A stretch of 64,000 bases of DNA. Source: Bacillus_AD sp047238185. Its GTDB lineage: Bacteria; Bacillota; Bacilli; Bacillales; DSM-1321. The translations under genes were made by a program, and so were the position numbers. This document shows, piece after piece, positions 15,737 to 25,008 of the stretch. The notes under the pieces were generated by a model. It was not told the origin of the DNA. It made no database searches and saw only the letters and a program-made list of their open reading frames with translations. Location: NCBI RefSeq assembly GCF_047238185.1, contig NZ_JBDFMI010000002.1, positions 5,143 to 69,142 on the forward strand, written 5' to 3'. The first letter of the stretch is position 1. The number at the start of each line of letters is the position of its first letter.

Positions 15737-16347
15737 CAGATAAATATAAAACATTTTATCCGGATACGCATGTTTTAATCAATCATTTTAACGTGAAAGA
15801 CCAGGATGAATTAGATAAATTAGAAACGGGTTTTACTTTAAAACGGCTGGCTGATTTAGGGAAAACACCAATTGAAGGAAATTTCGATTTTAAGCATCTA
15901 AAGGATATACACCAGTATATCTTTCAGGATATTTACCCATTTGCCGGACAAACTAGAAATGAAGATATATCCAAAGGGACCTTTACATTTGCTTCACACC
16001 GTTTTATTGAACAAGCTGGCCAAGAATTATTCGAAAAATTAAAAAGAGAAAAGAACTTGTCCCATTTAGACACTCAACAATTTTCCATGAGGGCTGCTTA
16101 TTATATGGGTGAGATTAATGTGTTACATCCTTTTAGAGAAGGAAATGGACGAACTCAACGTGAATTTATAAGGGAACTTGCATTAGATAATGGTTATATT
16201 ATTGATTGGTCCCTGATTAAAAAAGAACATTTGCTTGAAGCATCAATACGTTCAATAACAAACGAGCTTCCATTGGCTAAAGTAATTGAAACTTGCATTT
16301 CTAATAAAGACCTAATTAAAGAACAGGAACCAGAAATTGAACGGTAA
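15733..16347 (+). CDS. Fic-domain adenylyltransferase toxin (VbhT type)
   Basis: 204 aa; ATG at 15733 overlaps the antitoxin stop. The Fic active-site motif is intact: HPFREGNGRTQR (about 132-143), with the catalytic His, the Mg/phosphate loop and both arginines. The upstream GNFDFKHLKDIHQYIFQDIY, PFAGQTR segment is the typical beta-flap/helix region. Family members transfer AMP from ATP to target proteins; bacterial VbhT-type toxins modify gyrase/topoisomerase IV. There is no C-terminal BID or other secretion domain, so it is likely a plasmid maintenance toxin acting in the host cytoplasm. Confidence 0.93.
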   Translation: MTDKYKTFYPDTHVLINHFNVKDQDELDKLETGFTLKRLADLGKTPIEGNFDFKHLKDIHQYIFQDIYPFAGQTRNEDISKGTFTFASHRFIEQAGQELFEKLKREKNLSHLDTQQFSMRAAYYMGEINVLHPFREGNGRTQREFIRELALDNGYIIDWSLIKKEHLLEASIRSITNELPLAKVIETCISNKDLIKEQEPEIER

Positions 16348-16359
16348 GGAGTATTCCCA

Positions 16360-16959
16360 ATGAATGAATTTAAAAAATTTTCTTCTCCTATTGTGGTCCA
16401 ACCAATATATAACGGTTATAAACCTGGAATGAACTTGTATTTTTTTGCTGATTATAAAATATATAAAGCTGGCGATACTGCATTGATTTTGTTTGTACTA
16501 GAAAAAAGACGCTATTCAGAGGGATTATATTTTGTTACTGAAGATGGTATTAAGGTAATATGGAACGAAGCTAATACGGGAATTCTTATTGAAGAAAATG
16601 CTACAACCAAATTTATCAATTCTATGTATGACTATTATACAAAGCAAATTGAAACAATGAAATCTCAACCTGATGAATACAATTGGAGCCAAAGTGACTT
16701 AGATGAATTTTTTGAGCAAAGATATGAATTATTAGAAGAAATGCTTTTGAAATATGAAAATGACCGTATTAATAAACTTGCTATTACATTTTCTATACAT
16801 GGCGTAGATAAAAACTCAATGGCGGAATATACATTTGATGATGATCATGGGCATGAGAAAATCTATACTACATATGAAGATGCTTTAAATATGTTAGAGA
16901 CACTTAAAAAAACAATCCTTCATGCTGAATTCAAAATTATCTCGAACATTAGCCAGTGA
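16360..16959 (+). CDS. Hypothetical protein, 199 aa
   Basis: Not recognised. ATG at 16360, 12 bp after the Fic gene and preceded by AAGGAG, so probably the third gene of the toxin-antitoxin unit. Beta-rich N-terminal half (FFADYKIYKAGDTALILFVL), acidic helical middle (SQSDLDEFFEQRYELLEEML), and a His/Asp-rich loop (DDDHGHEK). No cysteine motif or signal peptide. Confidence 0.6.
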   Translation: MNEFKKFSSPIVVQPIYNGYKPGMNLYFFADYKIYKAGDTALILFVLEKRRYSEGLYFVTEDGIKVIWNEANTGILIEENATTKFINSMYDYYTKQIETMKSQPDEYNWSQSDLDEFFEQRYELLEEMLLKYENDRINKLAITFSIHGVDKNSMAEYTFDDDHGHEKIYTTYEDALNMLETLKKTILHAEFKIISNISQ

Positions 16960-17009
16960 ATATAAATAAAAACTAGAAATGTGTTTCAAGTTTATAATGG
17001 AACTTTTTT

Positions 17010-17036
17010 AAACGATGTGTAGACATCGTTTTTTAT
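17010..17036. terminator. Terminator after the Fic unit
   Basis: AACGATGT (17011-17018) pairs with ACATCGTT (17023-17030), followed by a T-run; A/T runs on both sides allow use in either direction. Confidence 0.75.
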
Positions 17037-17140
17037 TTTATCCGAACTCCCACAATTTCTAAGCCTACTTTCTTTTTCTTTTTGTCTGCAGCTTTTATCA
17101 TTTTCAACACTTTTAATTCAGAGCTTTGTTTCTTTTTCAT
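17033..17140 (-). CDS. Small lysine-rich protein, 35 aa
   Basis: ATG at 17140 with AGGGAG at seven-base spacing. Very basic: MKKKQSSELKVLKMIKAADK, KKKKVG and a C-terminal hydrophobic stretch (LEIVGVRIK). It converges on the preceding plus-strand unit. Could be a nucleic-acid-binding peptide; support is the ribosome binding site and composition only. Confidence 0.4.
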   Translation of the reverse strand: MKKKQSSELKVLKMIKAADKKKKKVGLEIVGVRIK

Positions 17141-17323
17141 AGTCATTCTCCCTATATCAATAAAGTTTTACATATAGTTTGTCCTATAGGAAGGAAAATA
17201 TACGTAAATAAGAATAAGTAGTCATAAAAAAGCCCTTCCCCACTTATATATAAGATAGAGAATGGATTTATGGAATTTTGGACCTGGGATAAATAGAAAA
17301 AATAATTAGGAGGGAGGAAGAGG

Positions 17324-17791
17324 ATGAAGTATATAAGTCCCATAGGAAAAAAGATAAATAGTAATTTGAGTTATCAAGTTGAACAAATTACAGAAAATAA
17401 AATTATTAGAAAAACCAGAACGGACAAGCGACACCCGGTTAAATTTCCAGTCAATGAAATTTTGAAAATGAAGTTAAAAACTCAATGTATACTACTTAAC
17501 GAAAGGCGTAAGGCCGAGCAAAAATCTATTCTTTCCCAAACAGATTTTAATACATTTTTATTACGTTATGGACTAAGTAAACAGGATTGTATAACCTTCA
17601 CAACGGATTATAAGGACAGCAAAATGTACATGCATACAAAGCTCCTGGAAACAGAATACGCATTGATTGGTGGCCCTTATGGTCTGTCAATTAAACACAA
17701 TTTATCTAATCGAAAAACTGTAACTTATATTATGGCCACAGTCATAAAATGGCTGGAAAGTGGTGGGATCAATGACGAAATCTTTCAGTAA
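17324..17791 (+). CDS. Hypothetical protein, 155 aa
   Basis: Not recognised. ATG at 17324 after GGAGGGAGGAAGAGG. Basic N-terminal half (KIIRKTRTDKRHPVKFPVNE) suggests nucleic-acid binding; the rest is mixed alpha/beta. It overlaps the next gene by 20 bp, so they are co-translated. Confidence 0.6.
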   Translation: MKYISPIGKKINSNLSYQVEQITENKIIRKTRTDKRHPVKFPVNEILKMKLKTQCILLNERRKAEQKSILSQTDFNTFLLRYGLSKQDCITFTTDYKDSKMYMHTKLLETEYALIGGPYGLSIKHNLSNRKTVTYIMATVIKWLESGGINDEIFQ

Positions 17792-18380
17792 TTTAGATGT
17801 GTTAAAAGGGAAATTAGAAGGGAAAAGACCGAGTTTATTAAGTATTTTTATGGGAAGTAATAAAGAATTTATTTATATAGATATTCCGTATATTGATTAC
17901 ATTCGTGGCAATGTTTTTGTGGAGGATATGAAAGAAAATTTTGATGATGTTCCCTATAATTTTAATCTTAGTTACCTCATTTATCTTTTGTATGATGAAT
18001 TTTTAACTCAAGTCAAACTAGGAGCAAATCATAAAGAAGTAGCTTCCTATTTAATTAATGCATACGACCAATATTGTACTGTGACTACACAAGAAGTAAG
18101 AGTATTGAAAGCAGTAAGTAAAAGCTCGTTTAAATTTGAGACTGCAGCAAAAGAGCAAAGGTCCCAGGAAAAACAAGTGGAGTTACAACTTAAAATGAAA
18201 AAATCCGAGATCCTTCGAGGGGAAATCATTTTACATGATATACAAGAATATCTGGGAGAGAAAAAAATCACCATCGAGCATATTCTTATTGCTCGTTATT
18301 TAGATTTTATTAATGATGTTAAAAAAAACGGTAATTCTTTAACTATACAAAAAGCGATTTTATCAAAATTTATATCATGA
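17772..18380 (+). CDS. Hypothetical protein, 202 aa
   Basis: Not recognised. ATG at 17772 with GTGGTGGG upstream (a GTG at 17760 is the alternative). Helical C-terminal half with a charged coiled-coil-like stretch (FETAAKEQRSQEKQVELQLK). Last gene of the left-hand cargo; converges on the T4SS operon through a bidirectional hairpin. Confidence 0.6.
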   Translation: MTKSFSNLDVLKGKLEGKRPSLLSIFMGSNKEFIYIDIPYIDYIRGNVFVEDMKENFDDVPYNFNLSYLIYLLYDEFLTQVKLGANHKEVASYLINAYDQYCTVTTQEVRVLKAVSKSSFKFETAAKEQRSQEKQVELQLKMKKSEILRGEIILHDIQEYLGEKKITIEHILIARYLDFINDVKKNGNSLTIQKAILSKFIS

Positions 18381-18435
18381 AGCTTTATAATAACTATAAA
18401 ATTTATATTATTTTTATAGTTCTATAGAAAAACAA

Positions 18436-18472
18436 AAAGAGGAAAACTTTAAATTTAGCTTTCCTCTTTCAA
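18436..18472. terminator. Bidirectional terminator at the end of the T4SS operon
   Basis: AAAGAGGAAA (18436-18445) pairs with TTTCCTCTTT (18460-18469), between convergent genes. Confidence 0.8.
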
Positions 18473-18721
18473 ATCTTTAATTAATTTTATGCCTTCCTCT
18501 GATACAAATACATCACCAATCATTTGCCCTTTTCTAGCCAATTTTCCGGTAATTGCACAGTATTGTTTATCTTTAAACGGCTTTATTATGATTGATTGAG
18601 TATTGTGTGAGACTTCAACATAATCATTCTCTTTTATCCGGAATGCAGCTAATAATTCGGCTGGAATATTGACTCTACCTTCTCTGGTCACTCGTCTTTT
18701 GTGCAAAGGATCGCACCTCAC
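18455..18721 (-). CDS. AbrB/SpoVT-type DNA-binding regulator, 88 aa
   Basis: ATG at 18721 is adjacent to the stop of the upstream gene. The N-terminal swapped-hairpin pattern RRVTREGRVNIPAELLAAFR, IKENDYVEVS and SIIIKPF is diagnostic of the AbrB/MazE fold. The C-terminus (CAITGKLARKGQMIGDVFVS) resembles the C-terminal half of AbrB-like proteins. It closes the T4SS operon and may feed back on operon expression as a transition-state-type repressor. It could instead be half of a toxin-antitoxin pair, but no toxin gene is adjacent. Confidence 0.8.
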   Translation of the reverse strand: MRCDPLHKRRVTREGRVNIPAELLAAFRIKENDYVEVSHNTQSIIIKPFKDKQYCAITGKLARKGQMIGDVFVSEEGIKLIKDLKEES

Positions 18722-20197
18722 TTAAAACCCATTAAGGTTATTAGCCTCGACTTGCTGTATTAAATCGGGATTCCCTACTTGTTCAGCAAAATTTTTGGCT
18801 TGTTCATTATCTCCAAGTTCTAAATATGCAGTTACAATTTGCTGCTCTTTACGACCATTAATTTCAACCTTGTTCAAATAAGACAACATGTATTTATACT
18901 TTTTCTCTATAAAACCTACTTCAAATTCTACATTTGGATTTTTTACTTTCATGCTTTGTGATATATCGGGTAATTGATCTAATCTATTTTGTGTCAGGAG
19001 ATAAGCAATTACATCATTCGCAATAATTGGAACTTCCGTTAGCAAATTTCCCAAGTCATTTGCTTCATCGTATACTTTAACCAGTAAAGGTATATCGCTG
19101 GCTGATAAATCTAACTTGGGGACATTCTTAATTAGTTGATAAGCCTTTACATTTTCATTTCCATAAGAATACCTATAGGCTTGTACTAATTTATTATAAT
19201 ATTGAGGATCTGACTTGAACATCTCAGCTTTATTTTTTTTAATATCCTGATCGCTTTTAAGATGTAATTCAGGAGCTTTTTCAACTGTAGCCACCTTTTT
19301 CTCTTTTGCTTTATCGGCTGCGTTATCAGTTCCACTTCCTGAAAATATCTTTATTAATACTAATAATAATGCAGCTCCAACAATCAGTGCAAGTTTAGTA
19401 TTAGACATTGATCCTTTCTTTTTTTTCTTTGAATTTGGCCCCTTATTGCCCGGTGATTTACGGGGTGTATTTTTCTTAGCTGATTTACTTTTAGTAGGTT
19501 TATCTTTCTTCTTTTTAAATGTTAAATTTTTCTTACTTTGTTTTTGTTCCTCCTGAACTTCTTCGGATTGATTTATTATATTCCCTTCATAATCGACTGC
19601 TAAAGAATCTAAATAAATAGATAAATCATCTAAATTATCTATTTTCAATAAATTTTCTACAAAAGAAATATTATCTTGATCCGGATTAATAAAGTCTGTT
19701 CGACTTGGTTTATTAATGATGGTCTTTAGGGTGGTTAAACTAAAAATAATCAATTGTTTAACAGCTTCCAATGGCTCTGCTGGTTCATATATCTTAAAAT
19801 ACTCAGTTTCAAATATTATCGTTTTTAATTTTTTCTCAAACTTATCTAAAACAAAGTTATATTTATCCCAAGAAATTGTGACTCCGTTCTCCTGGGATTG
19901 AGCAAGTCTAACTAAGGAATCAAAGTACGGCAATTTTTCTTCTAGAGACATTTGCTGTAACTGGTCAAACCCTTCGACGTGTAACAAATCATAGTATAAT
20001 AGTACGTACCTATTAACAATTTGAATATCACTTGGAAGTAGATAATCGTCTGGATTATCAATAGTTTGTAACTTCCTTTTTATATCCTTTTCTATAGCTT
20101 CTTTATTATCCGTTCCTACCTGATCAATAGGAATACGATATTTAAAGGCATTCCCTTCAATTTCAATATTTCCAAATCTATTAAATGATTTCCTCAA
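18722..20197 (-). CDS. EssB/YukC-like bitopic T4SS-associated protein
   Basis: 491 aa; ATG at 20197. Architecture seen: a soluble N-terminal domain (about 1-215), a very Lys-rich linker (about 230-268), one membrane span (KLALIVGAALLLVLIKIF, about 274-291), then a helical extracytoplasmic domain with TPR-like character (ENVKAYQLIKNVPKL, LGDNEQAKNFAEQVG). This is the layout of EssB/YukC of Gram-positive type VII secretion, where the N-terminus is a pseudokinase. The assignment rests on architecture rather than an unambiguous motif. Within this T4SS operon it probably forms part of the membrane channel. Confidence 0.55.
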   Translation of the reverse strand: MRKSFNRFGNIEIEGNAFKYRIPIDQVGTDNKEAIEKDIKRKLQTIDNPDDYLLPSDIQIVNRYVLLYYDLLHVEGFDQLQQMSLEEKLPYFDSLVRLAQSQENGVTISWDKYNFVLDKFEKKLKTIIFETEYFKIYEPAEPLEAVKQLIIFSLTTLKTIINKPSRTDFINPDQDNISFVENLLKIDNLDDLSIYLDSLAVDYEGNIINQSEEVQEEQKQSKKNLTFKKKKDKPTKSKSAKKNTPRKSPGNKGPNSKKKKKGSMSNTKLALIVGAALLLVLIKIFSGSGTDNAADKAKEKKVATVEKAPELHLKSDQDIKKNKAEMFKSDPQYYNKLVQAYRYSYGNENVKAYQLIKNVPKLDLSASDIPLLVKVYDEANDLGNLLTEVPIIANDVIAYLLTQNRLDQLPDISQSMKVKNPNVEFEVGFIEKKYKYMLSYLNKVEINGRKEQQIVTAYLELGDNEQAKNFAEQVGNPDLIQQVEANNLNGF

Positions 20198-20221
20198 CCT
20201 TTACACTTCCTCGATTACTCT

Positions 20222-21244
20222 TTATTTTTTATAAGCCAAATAGCGAACGACTTTACCCATTGATCTACCAGTACCTGTAGATGCTCCCAGACCGCCTAGC
20301 ATAGATGGAATAACTAAAGCAAGGAATAGGAATACCAATGATAAGAAAAATCCTACTATTGGAGTTGAGATTCTTGGTAATGATTGCACAAAACCGAGCT
20401 GTCCGGTTAGAGCAGCCATCCCCAACATAAACATTAGCGATTGACAGAACAATGTGACAACGTTGTTAATAATCAATCGTAGCCATAAAGAAAAGTAATC
20501 ATATTCCTCATTTACACCCGTTGGGATCGCAATTGGACCGACTACATACAGGAATCCGAATAAGCAAAACCGATACACTAGAGCAATTAAAAAAACGATA
20601 TTGACCAGCCCAATGACTAAAGTAAATGCAATGGAATAGTTTGGTGAATTCACAAAAATCATCATTAAAAGATCATCTTTACTTAATCCGGCATCTAATA
20701 AGCTTGATACAGCTAAATTTTGTATATTCAATATGTAATCAAATATTGGTGTATACAATGCTAAAAATATAGTACATACAATAGTTTTTAATAATTTGTC
20801 ATTATATGTTTCTGGTAAATCATCCGGTGAACCGAGTCTTTTTGCCACTGCAGCCATAATCTGCCACAATAAAAATATTGTTAGCATTGTATAAGATAAG
20901 CTGGATAAAGCTTTTTTATATTGCTGGAATTTTTCATCTTTTACTATGAGATCCGGTTCTAAGACTAATAACTTTGTTCCTTCGGCAATAACATTTGTAA
21001 TACCAATGACAGGCTCGTATTGAAAGGCGTTAATATGGCAAGATAGATCCGTAAATCCACAATCAAAGGAGTTTGTTTCACTATCGAATGCCTTAATAAA
21101 CTTTATCTGAGATTTTGAAAATCCTTTATCTTCAAAATCCGATTCATGTTTTTTATAAAAATCTCCTTTTTCCGCAAAGACAGGAGAAGCTATAGACAAG
21201 ATTGCAAATAAAAAAATCATAAAACTGGCAAGCCATTTTTTCAT
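20222..21244 (-). CDS. VirB6/TrbL-like polytopic channel protein
   Basis: 340 aa. Signal peptide (MKKWLASFMIFLFAILSIAS...VFAEKG), a soluble loop, then at least five membrane segments (LSYTMLTIFLLWQIMAAVA, TIVCTIFLALYTPIFDYIL, FTLVIGLVNIVFLIALVY and others). The C-terminus is Gly/Ser-rich (GGLGASTGTGRSMGKV). Position between VirB8-like and EssB-like genes and the topology fit the VirB6/TrbL inner-membrane channel component of Gram-positive T4SS. RBS AACGGGAGTG lies upstream. Confidence 0.75.
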   Translation of the reverse strand: MKKWLASFMIFLFAILSIASPVFAEKGDFYKKHESDFEDKGFSKSQIKFIKAFDSETNSFDCGFTDLSCHINAFQYEPVIGITNVIAEGTKLLVLEPDLIVKDEKFQQYKKALSSLSYTMLTIFLLWQIMAAVAKRLGSPDDLPETYNDKLLKTIVCTIFLALYTPIFDYILNIQNLAVSSLLDAGLSKDDLLMMIFVNSPNYSIAFTLVIGLVNIVFLIALVYRFCLFGFLYVVGPIAIPTGVNEEYDYFSLWLRLIINNVVTLFCQSLMFMLGMAALTGQLGFVQSLPRISTPIVGFFLSLVFLFLALVIPSMLGGLGASTGTGRSMGKVVRYLAYKK

Positions 21245-21245
21245 A

Positions 21246-21494
21246 TTAAAACACTCCCGTTATAAGCAAATACACGAAAAAAAACGCTATAACAAAGGGT
21301 ATATAAAAAACTAATCCTAACAGCATTACATAGTCCTTTTTGACTTTATATAGCATTTCTTTTTTTGGCTCTACATTATGCTTGCTTATAAAATTTTCTC
21401 TAAATATTTCAACTTTTTTATTCGCTATGCTATCTCTTTTTTTTAACAGTTTCTCTTGTAGTGAAAACAGATTGGATATTATATTGTTAATCAT
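21246..21494 (-). CDS. Small T4SS-associated membrane protein, 82 aa
   Basis: ATG at 21494 overlaps the stop of the VirB8-like gene by 4 bp. N-terminal charged helix (LQEKLLKKRDSIANKKVEIF) and a C-terminal hydrophobic span (VMLLGLVFYIPFVIAFFFVY). Not recognised; retained in the operon, so likely a minor T4SS subunit. Confidence 0.65.
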   Translation of the reverse strand: MINNIISNLFSLQEKLLKKRDSIANKKVEIFRENFISKHNVEPKKEMLYKVKKDYVMLLGLVFYIPFVIAFFFVYLLITGVF

Positions 21495-22060
21495 TTATTT
21501 GGCTCCTTTTTAGAGAGCTGAGAGTTTAAATAATCATCCATATTGTCGTGGATCTGATATAACTGATAGGAATTAACTTTATAAGTAGTCTCTTCTTTTT
21601 CTTTTATCCAATTAATATCTGTAGATAAAAAGAGTACATGTTGATCTATGGTCCCATGTTCTTCATTATCTAATGGGCTTTTATACATGACTTTATATAG
21701 TACGACTGAATGAGCTTCATTCGCTGATAATTTTTCTGTTGATATACTGAGTATTTTAATTTCTTGATCATTTTTAATATCTGCACTTTCTAATTTACCT
21801 GTGTTTTCAAGTGCTTTTTTATATTGATCTTTTAGCTTCTTTATAAAAAAACTCGATGGCTTGCCGTTATGAATAGCCTGGATAAATTTTTCTGCTTTTT
21901 TATTGATTGAAGGAATTTCTTTCTCAGATTGGGCAATACCTTTCCAATGTTCAATTTGACCTTCTAAGTCCGATTGTTTAGAGTGCAATCGGACTGAGAC
22001 AATCAAAAGAACTAACGCTATTATGCTTACTAAAAGTAAAAGCCAGTTCTTATTATTCAA
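21491..22060 (-). CDS. VirB8-like bitopic T4SS protein
   Basis: 189 aa; ATG at 22060. One N-terminal span (WLLLLVSIIALVLLIVSV) followed by an extracellular alpha+beta domain of about 150 aa. Its helix-then-four-strand pattern (KAEKFIQAIHNGKPSSFFIK; EAHSVVLYKVMYKSPLDN) fits the NTF2-like fold of VirB8/TcpC proteins. It overlaps both neighbours by a few bases. VirB8 proteins act as assembly hubs linking the VirB4/VirB6 core to the wall-spanning part. Confidence 0.65.
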   Translation of the reverse strand: MNNKNWLLLLVSIIALVLLIVSVRLHSKQSDLEGQIEHWKGIAQSEKEIPSINKKAEKFIQAIHNGKPSSFFIKKLKDQYKKALENTGKLESADIKNDQEIKILSISTEKLSANEAHSVVLYKVMYKSPLDNEEHGTIDQHVLFLSTDINWIKEKEETTYKVNSYQLYQIHDNMDDYLNSQLSKKEPNK

Positions 22061-23096
22061 TTTTTTTCGCTCCTTCTAAATAAGGGAGTGGATCTATTCG
22101 TTCTCCATACGGCCTTCCGAGTTGAATTTCAAAGTGCAAATGGGTTCCTTTTGCGGCCCCGGTTTCCCCACATGTACCGACTTGTTGGCCTGCTTGGACT
22201 TGTTCCCCCACTCTTACCAACACATCTTCCATATGACCATACAAGGTATATTTATCCCCATGTTTTAAAACCACATGATGACCATAGCCACTACCGTACC
22301 CATCCGGTATAGCATAAGCAACTTCTCCGGTCATTGCTGCCTTTATAGTGTCACCTTTATTACAAGCTAAATCCTGCCCTTTATGGAATTCTTGAGAACC
22401 GTCAAATGGATCTACACGCCAGCCGAAATTACTTGTCTTATTAATGGTAGGAGTAGGTAAAACCATATCTCCATCAAGTCCTGCAACCGTACAGTTCATT
22501 GTTAGACCACCTAATTCTGCAGTTATTGATGTTACAGTAGGTATCCAATTAGCATTAAGGTTATTGGGATCATTTTCAGCTCCAATAGGTGCATATTTGT
22601 TACCAATCTGATCAATAGTCACCAGACCTTTAGAAATGTATAACCTATACAAATTGCCAGCCATATAGTCTATACCTTCCTCTAAAGAAGCAAACACTCT
22701 CACAGTTTGCCAATTAGTAGCTGGGTCCATAATTCCCCCAGGATTGTTTTTATTATTAACTGCATTAGAAGTTCCTCTGCCAGTTTCACTAAAAGCAATA
22801 GCAGCTAATAAAACAGGATCTACTTGATGTTTTTCGCCTGCTTCTATAAATGCATCGGCATATCCAGCAAAAGCGCCAGCGCTATTCAGCGTTTTTTCAA
22901 AGGACTCTCTATTTAAACCAGAAGAACTACAAGATACAGCGCCAGAGCCTTCACTTTTTGAGCCACTTCCCATAAACGCTACCATTGCAGCACCCACTAT
23001 GAGAAAAACCAGTAGTGCTACTATTAAAATAAAAAATAGCACTACAGGATTTTTTAATAACAGTCCAATTCCAGCACCCTTTATTCGATCATTCAT
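22053..23096 (-). CDS. VirB1/PrgK-type bifunctional cell-wall hydrolase
   Basis: 347 aa. Membrane anchor (about 16-43), a glucosaminidase/lysozyme-like domain (about 75-200; VDPVLLAAIAFSETGRG with the likely catalytic Glu, then NNPGGIM), and a C-terminal M23/LytM endopeptidase domain. The zinc ligands of the latter are visible in HKGQD and HLHFE, with the usual GYGHHVVLKHGDKYTLYGHM between. Such two-domain enzymes open peptidoglycan for the T4SS in Gram-positive conjugation (PrgK, TcpG, CwlT). Translation overlaps the VirB8-like gene by 8 bp. Confidence 0.92.
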   Translation of the reverse strand: MNDRIKGAGIGLLLKNPVVLFFILIVALLVFLIVGAAMVAFMGSGSKSEGSGAVSCSSSGLNRESFEKTLNSAGAFAGYADAFIEAGEKHQVDPVLLAAIAFSETGRGTSNAVNNKNNPGGIMDPATNWQTVRVFASLEEGIDYMAGNLYRLYISKGLVTIDQIGNKYAPIGAENDPNNLNANWIPTVTSITAELGGLTMNCTVAGLDGDMVLPTPTINKTSNFGWRVDPFDGSQEFHKGQDLACNKGDTIKAAMTGEVAYAIPDGYGSGYGHHVVLKHGDKYTLYGHMEDVLVRVGEQVQAGQQVGTCGETGAAKGTHLHFEIQLGRPYGERIDPLPYLEGAKKIE

Positions 23097-23113
23097 GCTA
23101 ACACCTCAAATTA

Positions 23114-24997
23114 TTAAGCAACTGGAATTTCATCAATTTTTTTATTATCAAACCATATAGCAGCTTCCACATCGGTTAACTTCACATTACATTGGACTTT
23201 TTTAGAGCCAACAAACAAGATTCCTTTTCCAGCCTGTTCTTTTTTATTTCCTTCTCGAACTGTAAGAATAGACTTTTCTTTTTCGGAGAATGTATGAGAT
23301 AAATTGCTTTCTAAAAAGGCAATTTCTGATTCTTGCATCGGTAGGTACATTCTTTGTACGGATTGATTTATAACTGCTTCACCGTAATTTCTATGCCCAT
23401 CTACAGCAGATAAAAAGTCTTTGATAGACTGTGTTGCTGTAGATACACCTACATTAAAGGACCGCAACACTTTTAACATAAAATATAATTGCTGCATGGC
23501 CAGTGGGATTTTGGGATCTGCAATAACGTGACACTCGTCAAAATAGAGCTGGGTATCCTTCCCGTCACCATTAATAACTGTATAAGTCATATGTGACATA
23601 ATTAAGTAGTATATGATTCTTTGAATTTTCTCGTTTTGCTGGAAAGCTAGTGTGTCATAAGTAACTAGATCGTTATAGACGTTTACATTTGTATGTCCAT
23701 TAAATAATTCAGAATAGCTGCCAGTAATGTATACTTGAATTCCCATATGAAATTTTTCAATATATTGATAGCGATTCAAGTTATCAGCCTTTAAATTATC
23801 AATAACTTTGTTAAAGTCCGATAATGTAGGATAATCCTCGTATTTTAAATTTGAGAACTTGGTCTCTTTTGTAATGCCTTTGATGGTATAGGTTTCTTCA
23901 ATCAATTCATTAATAATGTTTTCTTCAAGATCATTCATATCAGGATACATAAGTTTAAAAGTAATAACTAAAGAAGGAATCTTATCATAAATAGGATTTT
24001 CGGAATTGATATATTCATCAGTTTCTACTTGATATTTCCCTCTAGGTAGATCAAACATATTCAATCTGCTTCCACCAGTCATAGAAAATCGAATCCATTC
24101 TCCACCCATATTCTTGAATTTTTCTCCGAATTCACCTTTTGGATCATTTACAGCTATCCTTGTACCAGCACCCCATTTTTTTGCCATATCAGCAAACATG
24201 GATGTACTTTTACCAACACCGGATATGCCGATGTAAAACTTATGTTTGTTTAATAACTGGCTATCATCCACTAAAATAACATTCTTTGTTTTTCCGTTAA
24301 TACCAACAAAGACACCATCTTCATCGAACATTTCATTTTCGTGAAACGGGAAAAAATAAGAGACAGCTTCTGAATTCATCATGCGTGAAGTCAATTCCGG
24401 TATTTTATTTTTGCCGAGTGGTAGAAAAGATTCAAAGGCATCAAAAGCCCTCATATCAGGATTATGTGCTGTACCGATTGGTCCAATTTGAGATTTTACA
24501 ATTTGAGTCAAACGGTCCAGTTCTTTAAGAGATGGAGCATTCAAATGAACTAGCATATGAACGTCATACATTACGTCACTTCCACTAGCAAGCTCTCTAA
24601 TAACCATGCCAGCGCTATCCATCTGAACTTGAGCATCTACTTTACTTGCTTCGTCCAAATTCGCATCAACAACTTTTTTCTTACCTTGTTTGATGGCCTG
24701 TCCTAACTGTTGCCGAATAACACCAGAATTTTTCCGTTCAAAATGATACGTAATACTAACGTTACTGCTTAGTTCGCTTAATTCTTGAATATCTTCCTGG
24801 GATAATACTGTAGCAAAATCGACCACTACCAATGTACGAGTAAAATTAGAACCAAGCTGTACATAATTGACTTCTTCTTTTATATAACTTGGTGATAAAG
24901 CAGTCAGTAGATATTGATCATATTCGCCAATCGTCTGTTCAAAATCGTCTTCCTCATTCTTTTTCTTAGCGAAAGGCCACATGTTCAAAAAGCCCAT
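23114..24997 (-). CDS. VirB4-family conjugation ATPase
   Basis: 627 aa; ATG at 24997 preceded by AGGAGG. The C-terminal AAA+/HerA-FtsK-type ATPase has Walker A GISGVGKST (about 255-263) and Walker B QLYFDECHVI (about 488). TATQSIKDFLSAVDG and NQSVQRMYLPMQESE match the later VirB4 motifs. The N-terminal approximately 230 residues are the usual VirB4 assembly domain. It powers pilin/channel assembly and substrate translocation at the membrane. It follows the PrgI-like gene by 11 bp. Confidence 0.95.
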   Translation of the reverse strand: MGFLNMWPFAKKKNEEDDFEQTIGEYDQYLLTALSPSYIKEEVNYVQLGSNFTRTLVVVDFATVLSQEDIQELSELSSNVSITYHFERKNSGVIRQQLGQAIKQGKKKVVDANLDEASKVDAQVQMDSAGMVIRELASGSDVMYDVHMLVHLNAPSLKELDRLTQIVKSQIGPIGTAHNPDMRAFDAFESFLPLGKNKIPELTSRMMNSEAVSYFFPFHENEMFDEDGVFVGINGKTKNVILVDDSQLLNKHKFYIGISGVGKSTSMFADMAKKWGAGTRIAVNDPKGEFGEKFKNMGGEWIRFSMTGGSRLNMFDLPRGKYQVETDEYINSENPIYDKIPSLVITFKLMYPDMNDLEENIINELIEETYTIKGITKETKFSNLKYEDYPTLSDFNKVIDNLKADNLNRYQYIEKFHMGIQVYITGSYSELFNGHTNVNVYNDLVTYDTLAFQQNEKIQRIIYYLIMSHMTYTVINGDGKDTQLYFDECHVIADPKIPLAMQQLYFMLKVLRSFNVGVSTATQSIKDFLSAVDGHRNYGEAVINQSVQRMYLPMQESEIAFLESNLSHTFSEKEKSILTVREGNKKEQAGKGILFVGSKKVQCNVKLTDVEAAIWFDNKKIDEIPVA

Positions 24998-25008
24998 ATA
25001 TCCACCTC

